Shown one piece after another: positions 1 to 9,899 of a stretch of DNA of 40,697 bases. The translations under genes and the position numbers were made by a program. The DNA is taken from positions 1 through 40,697 of the forward strand of contig NZ_CDBR01000087.1 in NCBI RefSeq assembly GCF_000819685.1, written 5' to 3'. The DNA is from Aeromonas allosaccharophila. Lineage in GTDB: Bacteria; Pseudomonadota; Gammaproteobacteria; Enterobacterales; Aeromonadaceae. The number at the start of each line of letters is the position of its first letter. Position 1 is the stretch's first letter. The notes below the pieces were generated by a model, which was not told the origin of the DNA, did not search any database, and saw nothing but the letters and a program-made list of their open reading frames with translations.

Positions 1-142
1 GGCTAGGAGGAAGATTGGTAAAGAATGAGAGCATCTGATCCCGCTTCAACTGTCGCTTGAGGACCGTCTTGCCATGTTGATCAACGCCATGTAATTGGAA
101 GAGATGTTTTGCCAGATCAATGCCGATAGTCGTAGCCTTCAT
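1..142 (-). CDS. IS110-family transposase, N-terminal part (cut by window edge)
   Basis: Reading the minus strand from an ATG at 142 gives 47 residues beginning MKATTIGIDLAKHLFQLHG, the typical start of an IS110-family transposase. The Asp in GIDLAK is the first acidic residue of the DEDD RuvC-like catalytic fold of this family. The frame is open to the window edge, so the rest of the gene lies outside. Whether the complete element is active cannot be judged. The element lies against a truncated IS5-type transposase on the same strand. Confidence 0.85.
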   Translation of the reverse strand, partial: MKATTIGIDLAKHLFQLHGVDQHGKTVLKRQLKRDQMLSFFTNLPPS

Positions 143-229
143 GGTGGTCGCCTCTCTCATCAGTGGGAACTTACATTCGCCACTTTGGCACTCAGATGCC
201 GTTTTGGGGAGGGGCGACCATCCCATTAG
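143..229. mobile_element. 5' end of the IS110-family element
   Basis: This is the untranslated stretch between the IS110-type start codon and the point, near 229, where IS5-type coding sequence breaks off. IS110 elements usually lack terminal inverted repeats and make no or very short target duplications, so the exact boundary cannot be fixed by eye. Confidence 0.5.
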
Positions 230-510
230 CTATAGTCCGGTGCGCACAACGGCACATTCATCAACTCGAACAGGGAGTCGAGTAGTCCCTGAGTGGCCCG
301 CAGAGTGAGATTGAAAATCCCCTTGAGCATCAGGAAGGTACAGATGGTCTGGTCAGTGTAAAGCTGGCTGCGCCCCCGCCGCCCATGATGGTCGTGGTGA
401 AACCAGTTGCTCATAGCCTCGGCATCAACCCAGAAGGTGAGTGAACCACGGTTAATCAATGATTTGTTGTATTGAGGCCAGTTGGTGATGGGGTGAAGCG
501 ACGTGCCCAT
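226..510 (-). pseudogene. IS5-family transposase, 5' fragment
   Basis: The minus-strand frame from 510 encodes 94 residues starting MGTSLHPITNWPQYNKSL and including the HHGRRGR segment and the LRATQGLLDSLFELM segment typical of the N-terminal third of IS5-family (IS903/IS1031-like) transposases. It stops right after APDYS, where family members continue into the DDE domain, so all catalytic residues are missing. The break coincides with the start of IS110-type sequence, so truncation by that insertion is the simplest reading. A remnant, not a working gene. Confidence 0.8.
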
Positions 511-600
511 GATGCAGACTTGAAGGGGATGGTGGTGATCAGATCACCAAGTCCTCAGTTAGTTCCATTCAAGCTGCATCGATTTGGGCAACAACGCCCC
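511..600. mobile_element. IS5-family element terminal region with inverted repeat
   Basis: Upstream of the IS5-type start codon the minus strand runs to a terminus beginning GGGGCGTTGTTGCCCAAATC near position 600, which resembles IS5-family terminal repeats (GG followed by a TTGTTGC-like core). IS4-type transposase sequence resumes just beyond. Only this one end is present, so target duplication cannot be checked. Confidence 0.6.
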
Positions 601-1567
601 TGAAGACCAGTGGCACGGTTTACAGGTCTTTGCCATCGATGGGGCCCTGTTCCGAACCCAGGATATGCCTGAACTCAGAGCGCATTTCGGCTCGGGTAAC
701 ACCTCAACCAACCGGCAGACACCCTACCCGATGCTGCGGTTGGTCACGCTGATGAATGTCCGCTCGCATGTCATTGCCAACGCGGCCATCAGCCCGTACC
801 GCAAAGGGGAGATCCCCCTGGCCAGCGAGTTCATTAACTCATTGCCGGACAAGTCAGTGACCCTGCTGGATAAAGGCTTCTTCGGTGCCGACCTGTTGCT
901 GCGAATTCAGGCCGAAGACAGCGACCGTCACTGGCTCATCCCTGAACGCAAGGGGCTGGTATATACGGAACTTGAGCGCTATGGCGACGGTGACCGTCTG
1001 TTGCAAATGACGGTCTCGCCTCAGGCTCGCAAGAAAAACCCCGAGTTACCGACGCACTGGCAAGTTCGCGCAGTGACCTATGAGGTGGCAGGCAAGGAGA
1101 AAACGGTCTTTACCTCCCTGCCCGTGGTGAGGTTCAGCGCAGCTCAGGTGGCGACCCTGTACCACGAGCGCTGGGAAATCGAGCTGGGATACCGGGATAT
1201 CAAAAGCGCGATGCAGCACAACGCCATCACGCTGAGAAGCAAGAAAGTGGACTTGGTTTATCAGGATCTGTGGGGATTGCTGCTTGGATACAATCTGGTC
1301 AGGCGAGAGGCGAGCCAGGCCGCCGTAGCTCATCAGCGAGCGCCCAATGAGGTGAGCTTCAAGTTTGCCTGTCAGTTCATCGCGAACCAGATGGCAGTGA
1401 TGGCGGGCGCGTTATCGCCAGCCCATACCCCACGGAGGTTGGCGGAGTTGCGGGGCTGCATAGGCGTCATGTTCATAGAAAAACGCCCCAGGCCATCGAG
1501 ACCCAGGGCGGTGAAGATATCAAAGACCCGTTTTCCGGTAAATCGCAATGCGGCTCCGCTTAAGTGA
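601..1567 (+). pseudogene. IS4-family transposase, 5'-truncated
   Basis: About 320 residues of an IS4-family DDE transposase. The fragment keeps the first catalytic Asp (VFAIDGALFRTQD), the second (LLDKGFFGADLL) and the diagnostic YREK box (YHERWEIELGYRDIK), plus the normal C-terminus. The N-terminal 100 or so residues are missing because the IS5-type end sits at about 600. A TTG codon at 584 inside the IS5 repeat opens the frame and could in principle give a fusion start, but without the N-terminal domain the product is unlikely to be active. Confidence 0.85.
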
Positions 1568-1575
1568 ACAGCATT
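1555..1575. mobile_element. Right terminal repeat of the IS4-family element
   Basis: Read outward-in on the minus strand the element begins AATGCTGTTCACTTAAG, which resembles IS4-group terminal repeats. It overlaps the last codons of the transposase and ends at about 1575, directly beside the stem-loop that follows pgi. Confidence 0.6.
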
Positions 1576-1576
1576 G

Positions 1577-1597
1577 CGCTCGATGAGCGTGGCTTTT
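1577..1597 (-). terminator. Damaged pgi terminator stem-loop
   Basis: On the minus strand, 20-odd bases after the pgi stop, the sequence reads AAAAGCCACGCTC-ATC-GAGCG and then passes into IS4 sequence. The left arm expects the partner GAGCGTGGCTTTT, but only GAGCG remains. The IS end therefore appears to have removed half of the right arm and the U-tract of an intrinsic terminator. Confidence 0.5.
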
Positions 1598-1619
1598 GCA
1601 TTCAGAAAGGCCGGATAAA

Positions 1620-3326
<1,707 letters not shown>

Positions 3327-3339
3327 TTATTATCCGAGC

Positions 3340-3345
3340 ATTATA
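3340..3345 (-). promoter_or_regulatory. Candidate -10 element for pgi
   Basis: The minus strand reads TATAAT about 70 bases upstream of the pgi start codon. No good -35 hexamer lies at 16-18 bases, so only the -10 match supports this. Confidence 0.35.
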
Positions 3346-3568
3346 GCGAGCCGATCGGGCGGCCCGTGTAACAGATTTTTACCGATTGTCTTTTACCGCA
3401 ATGGGTCACTGTCGGGAGCATACAACCAGAACATTGGGATTATGTGTCACGAAAGCAAGGCGGATCTTGCGCTTGCTCATGATTGGGGCCACCCCGATGG
3501 CCTGAAATTGTTTTCATCCGGTTGGCGTGGTTATGCATCGAAACGGCCATGGGCTGGGGCCAGAAACG

Positions 3569-3596
3569 ACAATGCCAGCCCGAGGGCTGGCATTGT
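3569..3596 (-). terminator. Stem-loop terminator after mscS
   Basis: A perfect 12-bp inverted repeat (ACAATGCCAGCC with GGCTGGCATTGT) around a four-base loop, 20 bases beyond the mscS stop. The following T-tract is weak (CGTTTCT on the minus strand). Confidence 0.6.
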
Positions 3597-3616
3597 GGGT
3601 TGTTGCAGAACCGCGA

Positions 3617-4453
3617 TCACGCCTGCGGTTTTTGCATGTGCATCACCATCTGCGGGAAGGGGATCTCGACGCCTTCGGCATCAAAGGTCAGTTTTACCTT
3701 CTCGTGGAAGTCGAACCAGACACCCCAGTAATCGGCGGTTTTCACCCAGGGGCGCACCACGATATTGACCGAGGAGTCTGCCAGCGCGGCGACGGCGATG
3801 GTGGCTGCCGGATCTTTGAGGATGCGCGGTTCTTCATTCACCAGACGCTCGAGGATCTGCTTGGCCTTGCGCAGGTCAGAGCCGTAGCCGATGCCGAAGG
3901 TCATGTCGACGCGACGGGTATCCATGCGCGAGTAGTTGACGATGGTGCCGTTGAGAATGGCGGAGTTTGGCACTACCACCATCTTGTTGTCACCGGAGGT
4001 GAGGGTGGTGGTAAAGAGCTGAACGGACTGTACTACACCGTTGGTGCCCGCTACTTCGATAAACTCGCCTGCCTTGATGGGGCGGAAGATGATCAGCAGG
4101 AAACCGGCTGCGAAGTTGGAGAGCGAGCCCTGCAGCGCCAGACCGATGGCCAGACCGGCGGCACCGATAATGGCGACGAAGGAGGCGGTCTGCACGCCAA
4201 CACGGCCCAGCGCGGCGATCACCACGAATACCAGGATGGCGTACTTGAGGATGCTGCCGACGAAGTGAGTGACGGTGGTGTCCAGCTTGCGGGCCTGCAT
4301 CACCTTGACCACGCCACCGCTGAGGAGGTTGGCGGCGATATAACCGACCAGCAGGGTCAGCAGGGCGGCGGCGATATTGACGCCGTATTCGATCAGCAGT
4401 CCCTGATTATTGACCAGCCAGGTCTGCGCTTCGGTAATGATTTCGGGTTCCAT
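3617..4453 (-). CDS. mscS: Small-conductance mechanosensitive channel MscS
   Basis: A 278-residue inner-membrane channel that opens on hypo-osmotic shock to release solutes; E. coli MscS has 286 residues. The N-terminus has hydrophobic helices at about 20-45 and 65-85. The pore-lining TM3, rich in Gly and Ala, covers roughly 92-125 (SFVAIIGAAGLAIGLALQG followed by SLSNFAAG), and the cytoplasmic beta and C-terminal domains follow (VVVPNSAILNGTIVNYSR). It lies alone between slmA and pgi with its own terminator, so it is probably monocistronic. Confidence 0.95.
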   Translation of the reverse strand: MEPEIITEAQTWLVNNQGLLIEYGVNIAAALLTLLVGYIAANLLSGGVVKVMQARKLDTTVTHFVGSILKYAILVFVVIAALGRVGVQTASFVAIIGAAGLAIGLALQGSLSNFAAGFLLIIFRPIKAGEFIEVAGTNGVVQSVQLFTTTLTSGDNKMVVVPNSAILNGTIVNYSRMDTRRVDMTFGIGYGSDLRKAKQILERLVNEEPRILKDPAATIAVAALADSSVNIVVRPWVKTADYWGVWFDFHEKVKLTFDAEGVEIPFPQMVMHMQKPQA

Positions 4454-4562
4454 AGGATGTCCTGTCAGGTTCTAAAAGGTTTATGGTGGATGAATCTAAC
4501 ACCGCAGCGCGACAGTCCGGGTCGCATATGGTACTTCTTTTCTGCCATAAAAAACTGACACA

Positions 4563-4596
4563 AAAAAGAAGGGAGGCCAAGGCCTCCCTTCTTTTT
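4563..4596 (-). terminator. Strong intrinsic terminator after slmA
   Basis: A 16-bp perfect stem (4563-4578 with 4581-4596) flanked by A-run and T-run, about 20 bases past the slmA stop. It would work in both directions. Confidence 0.85.
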
Positions 4597-4618
4597 GCTG
4601 AATGACGCGAAAAAAACA

Positions 4619-5215
4619 TCAGCTCTGCAGCAGCTGGCTGCGGATAAATTGCCACTGATCTTCAAAACCGGCGGTCGGCTTGAGCTTGAACTCGGAGCGC
4701 ACAAACTGACTGATGCGACCTTCGGTGTAGGCCAGCAGCAGATTGGCCAGCATGGTCTCGTCGAGCTGGAAGCCCTGACCCTCGCGCAGCCGCTTCTCGC
4801 GCAGCACCTGCTTGATCTGGGTCTCCAGCTTGTCGAACAGGATGCTGATGCGATCCCGCAGCCGATCGTGTTCACCCAGCAGGGCGTCGCCGTTGAGGAT
4901 GCGGGTGATGCCGGGATTGCGCTCGGCAAACACCAGCAGCAGCTGAAGGATGTGGTGGCAGCGCGCCATGGTGTCCTTCTCTTCCGCCATGATCAGATTG
5001 ACCCGTGACAGCAGGGAATCCTCGATAAAGTCGATCAGCCCCTCGAACATCCGCGCCTTGCTGGGAAAATGTCGATAGAGGGCTGCTTCAGAGACGCCGA
5101 CCTCGGCCGCCAGACGGGCCGTGGTGATGCGCTGACCCGGACTGGTTTCCAGCATATGGGCGAGCGCTTGCAGGATCTGATCGCGCCGACTCTGTTTCTG
5201 ATTACTGCTTGCCAT
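4619..5215 (-). CDS. slmA: Nucleoid occlusion factor SlmA (TetR family)
   Basis: A 198-residue TetR-type DNA-binding protein, the same length as E. coli SlmA. The N-terminal helix-turn-helix is clear ([20 protein letters not shown], about residues 31-50) and the C-terminal half is all-helical. In the known family, DNA-bound SlmA blocks FtsZ ring assembly over the nucleoid. It is last in the minus-strand series coaBC, dut, slmA, the same neighbourhood as in E. coli, and ends at a strong terminator. The usual neighbour pyrE is absent here. Confidence 0.95.
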   Translation of the reverse strand: MASSNQKQSRRDQILQALAHMLETSPGQRITTARLAAEVGVSEAALYRHFPSKARMFEGLIDFIEDSLLSRVNLIMAEEKDTMARCHHILQLLLVFAERNPGITRILNGDALLGEHDRLRDRISILFDKLETQIKQVLREKRLREGQGFQLDETMLANLLLAYTEGRISQFVRSEFKLKPTAGFEDQWQFIRSQLLQS

Positions 5216-5283
5216 GGATTCCCCTAAAAAAACAATGGCTTGATTCTATTATTAAGCACCGCCCATCGGGCTGGTGTGGCCTG

Positions 5284-5742
5284 TTATTGGCGACCAGAAG
5301 AACCAAAACCGCCTTCACCCCGTTCGCTCTGATTGAACTCATCGACCAGTTGGAAGCTGGCCTGAACCACCGGCATGATCACCAGCTGGGCGATACGCTC
5401 GCCGGGTTGCATGGTGAACTCATCTTTGCCGCGGTTCCAGACCGAGACCATCAGCTGACCCTGGTAATCGGAATCGATCAGACCGACCAGGTTGCCCAGC
5501 ACGATGCCGTGCTTATGGCCGAGGCCGGAGCGGGGCAGGATGGTGGCACACAGAGCCGGATCCTGGATGTGAATGGCCAGACCGGTCGGCACCAGGGTGG
5601 TATCACCCGGGGCTAGGGTGATTGGCGCATCCAGCAGTGCGCGCAGATCCATACCGGCAGAGCCCGGTGTGGCGTAGGCGGGCAGCGGGTACTCGGTACC
5701 GATACGGGCATCCAGAATCTTCAGTTCAATTTGTGTTGTCAT
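5284..5742 (-). CDS. dut: dUTP diphosphatase
   Basis: A 152-residue trimeric dUTPase that hydrolyses dUTP to dUMP and pyrophosphate, keeping uracil out of DNA and feeding dTMP synthesis. The conserved motifs appear in order: [10 protein letters not shown], the Ser-containing [25 protein letters not shown], and the Gly-rich C-terminal arm [10 protein letters not shown] that closes the active site. It lies 81 bp downstream of coaBC and 68 bp upstream of slmA, consistent with one operon. Confidence 0.97.
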   Translation of the reverse strand: MTTQIELKILDARIGTEYPLPAYATPGSAGMDLRALLDAPITLAPGDTTLVPTGLAIHIQDPALCATILPRSGLGHKHGIVLGNLVGLIDSDYQGQLMVSVWNRGKDEFTMQPGERIAQLVIMPVVQASFQLVDEFNQSERGEGGFGSSGRQ

Positions 5743-5823
5743 GAATCGCTTGTTCAGTTGGATCTTGTGTTGGCACCCCTCTTGGCAAGGCGGGGCGCCG
5801 TGAGTCTTGCGCTATCGGGACGC

Positions 5824-7026
5824 TCAGCGCCGGTAGTGGCGCGCAATCAGGGCGATCAGGTGACGGGCCAGCGTCAGCTTGTCGGCCAGCGGCAGCGGGG
5901 CCTGACCCCCTTGCCAGAACACGGTCAGGGCGTTGTCATCGGCGTTGAAGCCCTGCCCCTCGCGGGACACATCGTTGGCGGCGATCATGTCCAGCCGCTT
6001 ACGCTGCAACTTGTCGAGGGCGTATTGTTCCACATCCACGGTTTCGGCGGCAAATCCGACGGTGAAGGGTTTGTCTGAAAGGGCGCCGACGGCCGCGATG
6101 ATGTCGGGATTTTTCACCAGCTTCACCACCATCTGGTCGTTATCGCCGGTCTTCTTGATCTTCTGGCTGGCCACCTGCTCGGGGCGATAGTCGGCCACCG
6201 CCGCACAGCCGATGAAGAGGTCGCACTCGCCGACCCAGCTCATCACCGCCTGATGCATCTGCTCGGCGCTCTCCACATCGACACGGGTCACGCCAGTAGG
6301 TGTAGCCAGCGTCACCGGCCCGCTCACCAGCGTCACCTCTGCGCCTGCTTCACGGGCAGCACGAGCGATGGCGTAGCCCATCTTGCCGGAGCTGTGATTG
6401 CTGATGTAGCGCACCGGATCCAGCGCCTCGCGGGTTGGCCCTGCGGTCAGCAGCAGCTTGACGCCTGCCAGCAAGGGCTCGGCGGCCAGTTGCTGACAGC
6501 AGCGATCCACCAGTTCGAGGGGATCCAGCATCCGGCCCGGGCCCACATCGCCACAGGCCTGGCTGCCGGCATCCGGCCCCCACAGCAGAATGCCGCGGCT
6601 GGCCAGGGTCTTGAGGTTGGCCTGGGTCGCAGCGTTGAGATACATCTGCTGATTCATGGCAGGTGCCAGCGCGATGGGCGCCGGAGTTGCCAGACAGAGG
6701 GTGGTCAGCAGCTCGTCGGCCATGCCGGCGGCCATCCGTGCCATCAGGTTGGCGCTGGCAGGGGCGATCAGTACCAGATCGGCCCACTTGGCCAGCTCGA
6801 TATGGCCCATACCCGCTTCGGCAGAGGGATCCAGCAGGCTGTAGGCCACCGGATGACCGGAGACCGCCTGCAGGGTCAGCGGGGTGATGAACTCCTTGGC
6901 GGAGCGGGTCATCACCACCCGCACTTCGGCGCCCTGATCTTTCAGGCGGCGTACCAGCTCGGCACTCTTGTAGGCGGCGATTCCGCCACTGACACCCAAC
7001 AGGATGCGTTTATCGGCCAATCTCAT
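5824..7026 (-). CDS. coaBC: Bifunctional phosphopantothenoylcysteine decarboxylase / phosphopantothenate-cysteine ligase
   Basis: A 400-residue cytosolic enzyme for two consecutive steps of coenzyme A synthesis. The N-terminal CoaC flavoprotein domain shows [18 protein letters not shown], the conserved active-site motif PAMNQQMY and the cysteine in [13 protein letters not shown]. The C-terminal CoaB ligase domain shows [17 protein letters not shown] and KIKKTGD. The start at 7026 ([11 protein letters not shown]) matches the family N-terminus; ATGs at 7050 and 7107 would add unconserved residues. It is divergent from radC, as dfp is in E. coli. Also known as dfp. Confidence 0.95.
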   Translation of the reverse strand: MRLADKRILLGVSGGIAAYKSAELVRRLKDQGAEVRVVMTRSAKEFITPLTLQAVSGHPVAYSLLDPSAEAGMGHIELAKWADLVLIAPASANLMARMAAGMADELLTTLCLATPAPIALAPAMNQQMYLNAATQANLKTLASRGILLWGPDAGSQACGDVGPGRMLDPLELVDRCCQQLAAEPLLAGVKLLLTAGPTREALDPVRYISNHSSGKMGYAIARAAREAGAEVTLVSGPVTLATPTGVTRVDVESAEQMHQAVMSWVGECDLFIGCAAVADYRPEQVASQKIKKTGDNDQMVVKLVKNPDIIAAVGALSDKPFTVGFAAETVDVEQYALDKLQRKRLDMIAANDVSREGQGFNADDNALTVFWQGGQAPLPLADKLTLARHLIALIARHYRR

Positions 7027-7173
7027 CTGCTGTTTCTCTATCCGGCTCATTCTGACTGGTCGGCTAAGATACCACAGGCAATGGATGACGACAGGGGTTG
7101 GCATCAAGGGGTGTGGTCGGGTGCGCGCAATTTTTTGCTATGTTTTTTCTCAACAGGGATGAGGGAGAGACAA

Positions 7174-7848
7174 ATGAGCATCAAAGAGTGGCCGGAAGAT
7201 GAACGACCCAGAGAGAAGTTGTTGCGTCAGGGCCCAACTGCGCTCTCCGATGCCGAGCTGCTCGCCATTTTTTTGCGCACCGGCGTCAATGGTTTAAGTG
7301 CTGTCGACCTATCACGCAAGCTGTTGAATCAATTCGGCTCTTTACGCAGCTTGCTGGGGGCGGATCAGCAGGCATTTTGCGAGGCGCACGGCCTTGGTCC
7401 GGCCAAATATGCCCAGTTGCAAGCGGTGCTGGAGATGGCCAGACGCCATCTGGCCGAGCAGCTGCAACGGGGTGATGCGCTCACCTCACCCCAGCTGACC
7501 CGGGACTATCTGCAGGCTCAGCTGCGGGATCGGCCGAGGGAGGTGTTTGCCCTGCTGTTGCTCGATAATCAGCACAGAGTCATTCAATTTGTTGAGCTTT
7601 TTTTCGGCACCATCGATTCGGCGAGCGTCTGGCCAAGAGAAATCGTGCAGATCGCGCTCAAACATAATGCAGCCGCTGTGATTCTGGCGCATAATCACCC
7701 GTCCGGCGTCGCCGAGCCCAGTAGGGCCGACCGCCAGATCACGGATCGGATCACGGCCGCCTTGGCCCTGATCGATATCAGAGTGCTGGATCACTTGGTG
7801 ATCGGTGACGGCATCACGGTTTCTTTTGCCGAGCGCGGTTGGTTATGA
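7174..7848 (+). CDS. radC: RadC/YeeS-type JAB domain protein
   Basis: A 224-residue protein with an N-terminal helix-hairpin-helix region (LLGADQQAF to [20 protein letters not shown]) and a C-terminal JAB/MPN metalloprotease-like domain with the metal-binding motif AHNHPSG followed by PSRADRQIT. Despite the name its role in DNA repair is unproven in the family. The start at 7174 has a GGGAGAG ribosome binding site eight or so bases upstream. An upstream-extended frame reaching back to 6253 runs antisense through coaBC and is not credible. Confidence 0.93.
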   Translation: MSIKEWPEDERPREKLLRQGPTALSDAELLAIFLRTGVNGLSAVDLSRKLLNQFGSLRSLLGADQQAFCEAHGLGPAKYAQLQAVLEMARRHLAEQLQRGDALTSPQLTRDYLQAQLRDRPREVFALLLLDNQHRVIQFVELFFGTIDSASVWPREIVQIALKHNAAAVILAHNHPSGVAEPSRADRQITDRITAALALIDIRVLDHLVIGDGITVSFAERGWL

Positions 7849-7870
7849 CTGTGCTCTGGCACCGTATTAG

Positions 7871-7899
7871 TTGATCTTTGATCACGGATGCTGTATAAA
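7871..7899 (+). promoter_or_regulatory. Promoter of rpmB-rpmG
   Basis: TTGATC at 7871-7876 and TATAAA at 7894-7899 are separated by exactly 17 bp, about 85 bp upstream of rpmB. This is a good sigma70-type match for a ribosomal protein promoter. Confidence 0.6.
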
Positions 7900-7984
7900 A
7901 TGCCGCCTTCTGTTTGCCCCGCAATCGAAGGCCAGCGGGGCAGATATTTGCTCGAGCAATGAAGTAAGATTTGGAGAGACTGAC

Positions 7985-8221
7985 ATGTCTAGAGTATGCC
8001 AAGTAACCGGCAAGCGCCCGGCAGTTGGTAACAACCGTTCGCACGCTAACAACGCCACCAAGCGTCGTTTCCTGCCGAACCTGCACACTCACCGTTTCTG
8101 GGTTGAGAGTGAAAAACGCTTCGTAAGCCTGCGCGTATCCGCAAAAGGCATGCGTATCATCGACAAGCGTGGCGTTGAAGTGGTTCTGGCTGAACTGCGC
8201 GCCAGCGGTGTTAAGGTATAA
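7985..8221 (+). CDS. rpmB: 50S ribosomal protein L28
   Basis: A 78-residue basic protein of the large ribosomal subunit starting [17 protein letters not shown] and containing the conserved [14 protein letters not shown] segment. It precedes rpmG by 11 bp; the two form the usual rpmB-rpmG operon, with a promoter at 7871-7899 and a terminator at 8424-8449. A GGAGA sequence lies before the start. Confidence 0.98.
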
Positions 8222-8232
8222 GGAATTAGATC

Positions 8233-8400
8233 ATGGCTAAAGGTATTCGCGAGAAAATTCGCCTGAACTCCAGCGCCGGTACTGGTCACTTCTATACCAC
8301 TACCAAAAACAAGCGCACCATGCCCGAAAAAATGGAGATCAAAAAGTTTGATCCCGTTGTTCGTCAGCATGTGATCTACAAGGAAGGCAAAATCAAGTAA
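8233..8400 (+). CDS. rpmG: 50S ribosomal protein L33
   Basis: A 55-residue basic protein, too short for many ORF cut-offs, beginning [20 protein letters not shown] and ending VIYKEGKIK. It has no cysteines, so it is the zinc-independent form of L33, as in E. coli. An AGGAA sequence lies upstream. It is the second gene of the rpmB-rpmG operon and is followed by a clear intrinsic terminator. Confidence 0.97.
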   Translation: MAKGIREKIRLNSSAGTGHFYTTTKNKRTMPEKMEIKKFDPVVRQHVIYKEGKIK

Positions 8401-8423
8401 TTACTTGATGCTGCATTCCCAAA

Positions 8424-8449
8424 AACCCGGCTTCGTGCCGGGTTTTTTT
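8424..8449 (+). terminator. Intrinsic terminator of rpmB-rpmG
   Basis: Stem AACCCGGC / GCCGGGTT around the loop TTCGT, followed by seven Ts. Confidence 0.9.
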
Positions 8450-8493
8450 ATGCGCCGAATTCAGTACACTGCCGGTTCAAAGGGAGGCTTGCC

Positions 8494-8949
8494 ATGTTCA
8501 AATTGAGCCGCAAAGGCTGGAATAACGTGATCATCGTAGCGGTGCTGATCGTGATCACCCTGTTGCATCGTATGGAGACTGCCCAGCAGGAGAACAGCGC
8601 CAAGCGGGCTCGCCCCTTGCTGCCGGATGCGGCTGTGGTACTCACCTGGCAGGCGCCGAGCTGGCAGATTGAGCGGATCGGTCAGGGCTGGCGCAGCGTG
8701 CCGGATCTGGGGCTCGACACGGCGCAGCTGGATGCCCGTCTGGCGCGCTGGCAGGGCTGGTTGCTGCCCCCCGGCGAGGCGGTGCGTGGCACCCCGGTGG
8801 CCATCAAGGTGTGGATTGCCGGCCAGAGCGATCCGGTCGAGATCGGCCTCTATCAGAACAGCGGCCAATATGGTGCCCAGCTGCCGTCCGGTCTCTGGCT
8901 CGCCCTCACTGCCGAGCAGTATCGCGATCTGCTGCGACCAGCCCCCTGA
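8494..8949 (+). CDS. Unknown membrane-anchored protein
   Basis: A 151-residue protein not assigned to a family. Residues about 9-25 (WNNVIIVAVLIVITLLH) form one N-terminal transmembrane helix after a basic KLSRK start, so the remaining 125 residues should face the periplasm. That part is Trp-, Leu- and Gln-rich, with the look of a small globular domain. A GGGAGG ribosome binding site precedes the ATG. It ends 24 bp before mutM and is probably co-transcribed with it. The position between rpmG and mutM is an addition to the E. coli gene order. Confidence 0.75.
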   Translation: MFKLSRKGWNNVIIVAVLIVITLLHRMETAQQENSAKRARPLLPDAAVVLTWQAPSWQIERIGQGWRSVPDLGLDTAQLDARLARWQGWLLPPGEAVRGTPVAIKVWIAGQSDPVEIGLYQNSGQYGAQLPSGLWLALTAEQYRDLLRPAP

Positions 8950-8973
8950 GTTCCTTTTCCTTGCGAGGTGCCC

Positions 8974-9786
8974 ATGCCTGAATTGCCAGAAGTTGAAGTC
9001 AGCCGTCAGGGGATCTCCCCCTGGCTCACCGGTATCAAGGTGACGCGCGTGGTGGTGCGGGATGGCCGCCTGCGCTGGCCGATCCCCGGTGAAATTCAGG
9101 AGTTGGTGGACCTCACCATCCATCGGGTGCGTCGCCGTGCCAAATACCTGTTGCTGGAGACCGATTTCGGCACCGCCATCCTCCATCTGGGGATGTCCGG
9201 CAGCCTGCGGGTGCTGGATATCGGCACGCCGGCCGAGAAGCACGACCACGTTGATATCGAGCTGGAGAATGGCAAGTTGCTGCGGCTCAACGATCCGCGC
9301 CGCTTCGGCGCCCTGCTGTGGACCCGTGAACCGGCCGAAGCCCATGCGCTGCTCGCCAAGCTGGGGCCAGAGCCGCTCACCGATGCCTTCAATGCCGATT
9401 ACCTGCAGGGGCGTGCCAAGGGGCGCAGCACCGCCATCAAGCAGTTCCTGATGGACAATCAGGTGGTGGTCGGGGTGGGCAACATCTACGCCAACGAGGC
9501 GCTCTATGCCGCCGGCATTCACCCCAAACGGGCGGCGGGCAATATCAGCGGCGAGCGGCTGGGTACTCTGGTGGCCGAGATCAAGCGGGTACTGGCAGAG
9601 GCTATTCGCCAGGGCGGCACCACCCTCAAGGATTTCACCAGTGCCGATGGCAAGCCGGGCTATTTTGTGCAGCAGTTGCAGGTCTACGGCCGGGGCGGCC
9701 AGCCCTGTTTCCACTGTCACACCCTGCTGAGCGAGATCAGAATTGGGCAGCGAACCACGGTTTTTTGCAGCCATTGCCAGCGCTGA
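8974..9786 (+). CDS. mutM: Formamidopyrimidine-DNA glycosylase
   Basis: A 270-residue base-excision repair enzyme removing 8-oxoguanine and formamidopyrimidines and nicking at the abasic site. After Met removal the protein begins PELPEVE, supplying the catalytic N-terminal Pro and Glu; this fixes the start at 8974 rather than the in-frame GTG at 8968. The C-terminal zinc finger is intact (CFHC ... CSHC). A GAGG site lies five bases upstream. It keeps the E. coli neighbourhood of rpmB, rpmG and coaD. Confidence 0.97.
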   Translation: MPELPEVEVSRQGISPWLTGIKVTRVVVRDGRLRWPIPGEIQELVDLTIHRVRRRAKYLLLETDFGTAILHLGMSGSLRVLDIGTPAEKHDHVDIELENGKLLRLNDPRRFGALLWTREPAEAHALLAKLGPEPLTDAFNADYLQGRAKGRSTAIKQFLMDNQVVVGVGNIYANEALYAAGIHPKRAAGNISGERLGTLVAEIKRVLAEAIRQGGTTLKDFTSADGKPGYFVQQLQVYGRGGQPCFHCHTLLSEIRIGQRTTVFCSHCQR

Positions 9787-9819
9787 GCGCACTTTTTGCC
9801 CCGATCCGGGGGAAGTTGT

Positions 9820-9841
9820 AACAGCGTATTTCCACGCTGTT
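9820..9841 (+). repeat. Hairpin between mutM and the DUF535 gene
   Basis: An 8-bp stem AACAGCGT / ACGCTGTT with a six-base loop, without a T-tract. It may be a processing or weak termination signal after mutM. Confidence 0.35.
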
Positions 9842-9899
9842 GAAGATTTGCGCAGCGGTCACTAGTATCTCGTCCGTTCAGGCGGTTTGAGAACTAAAA

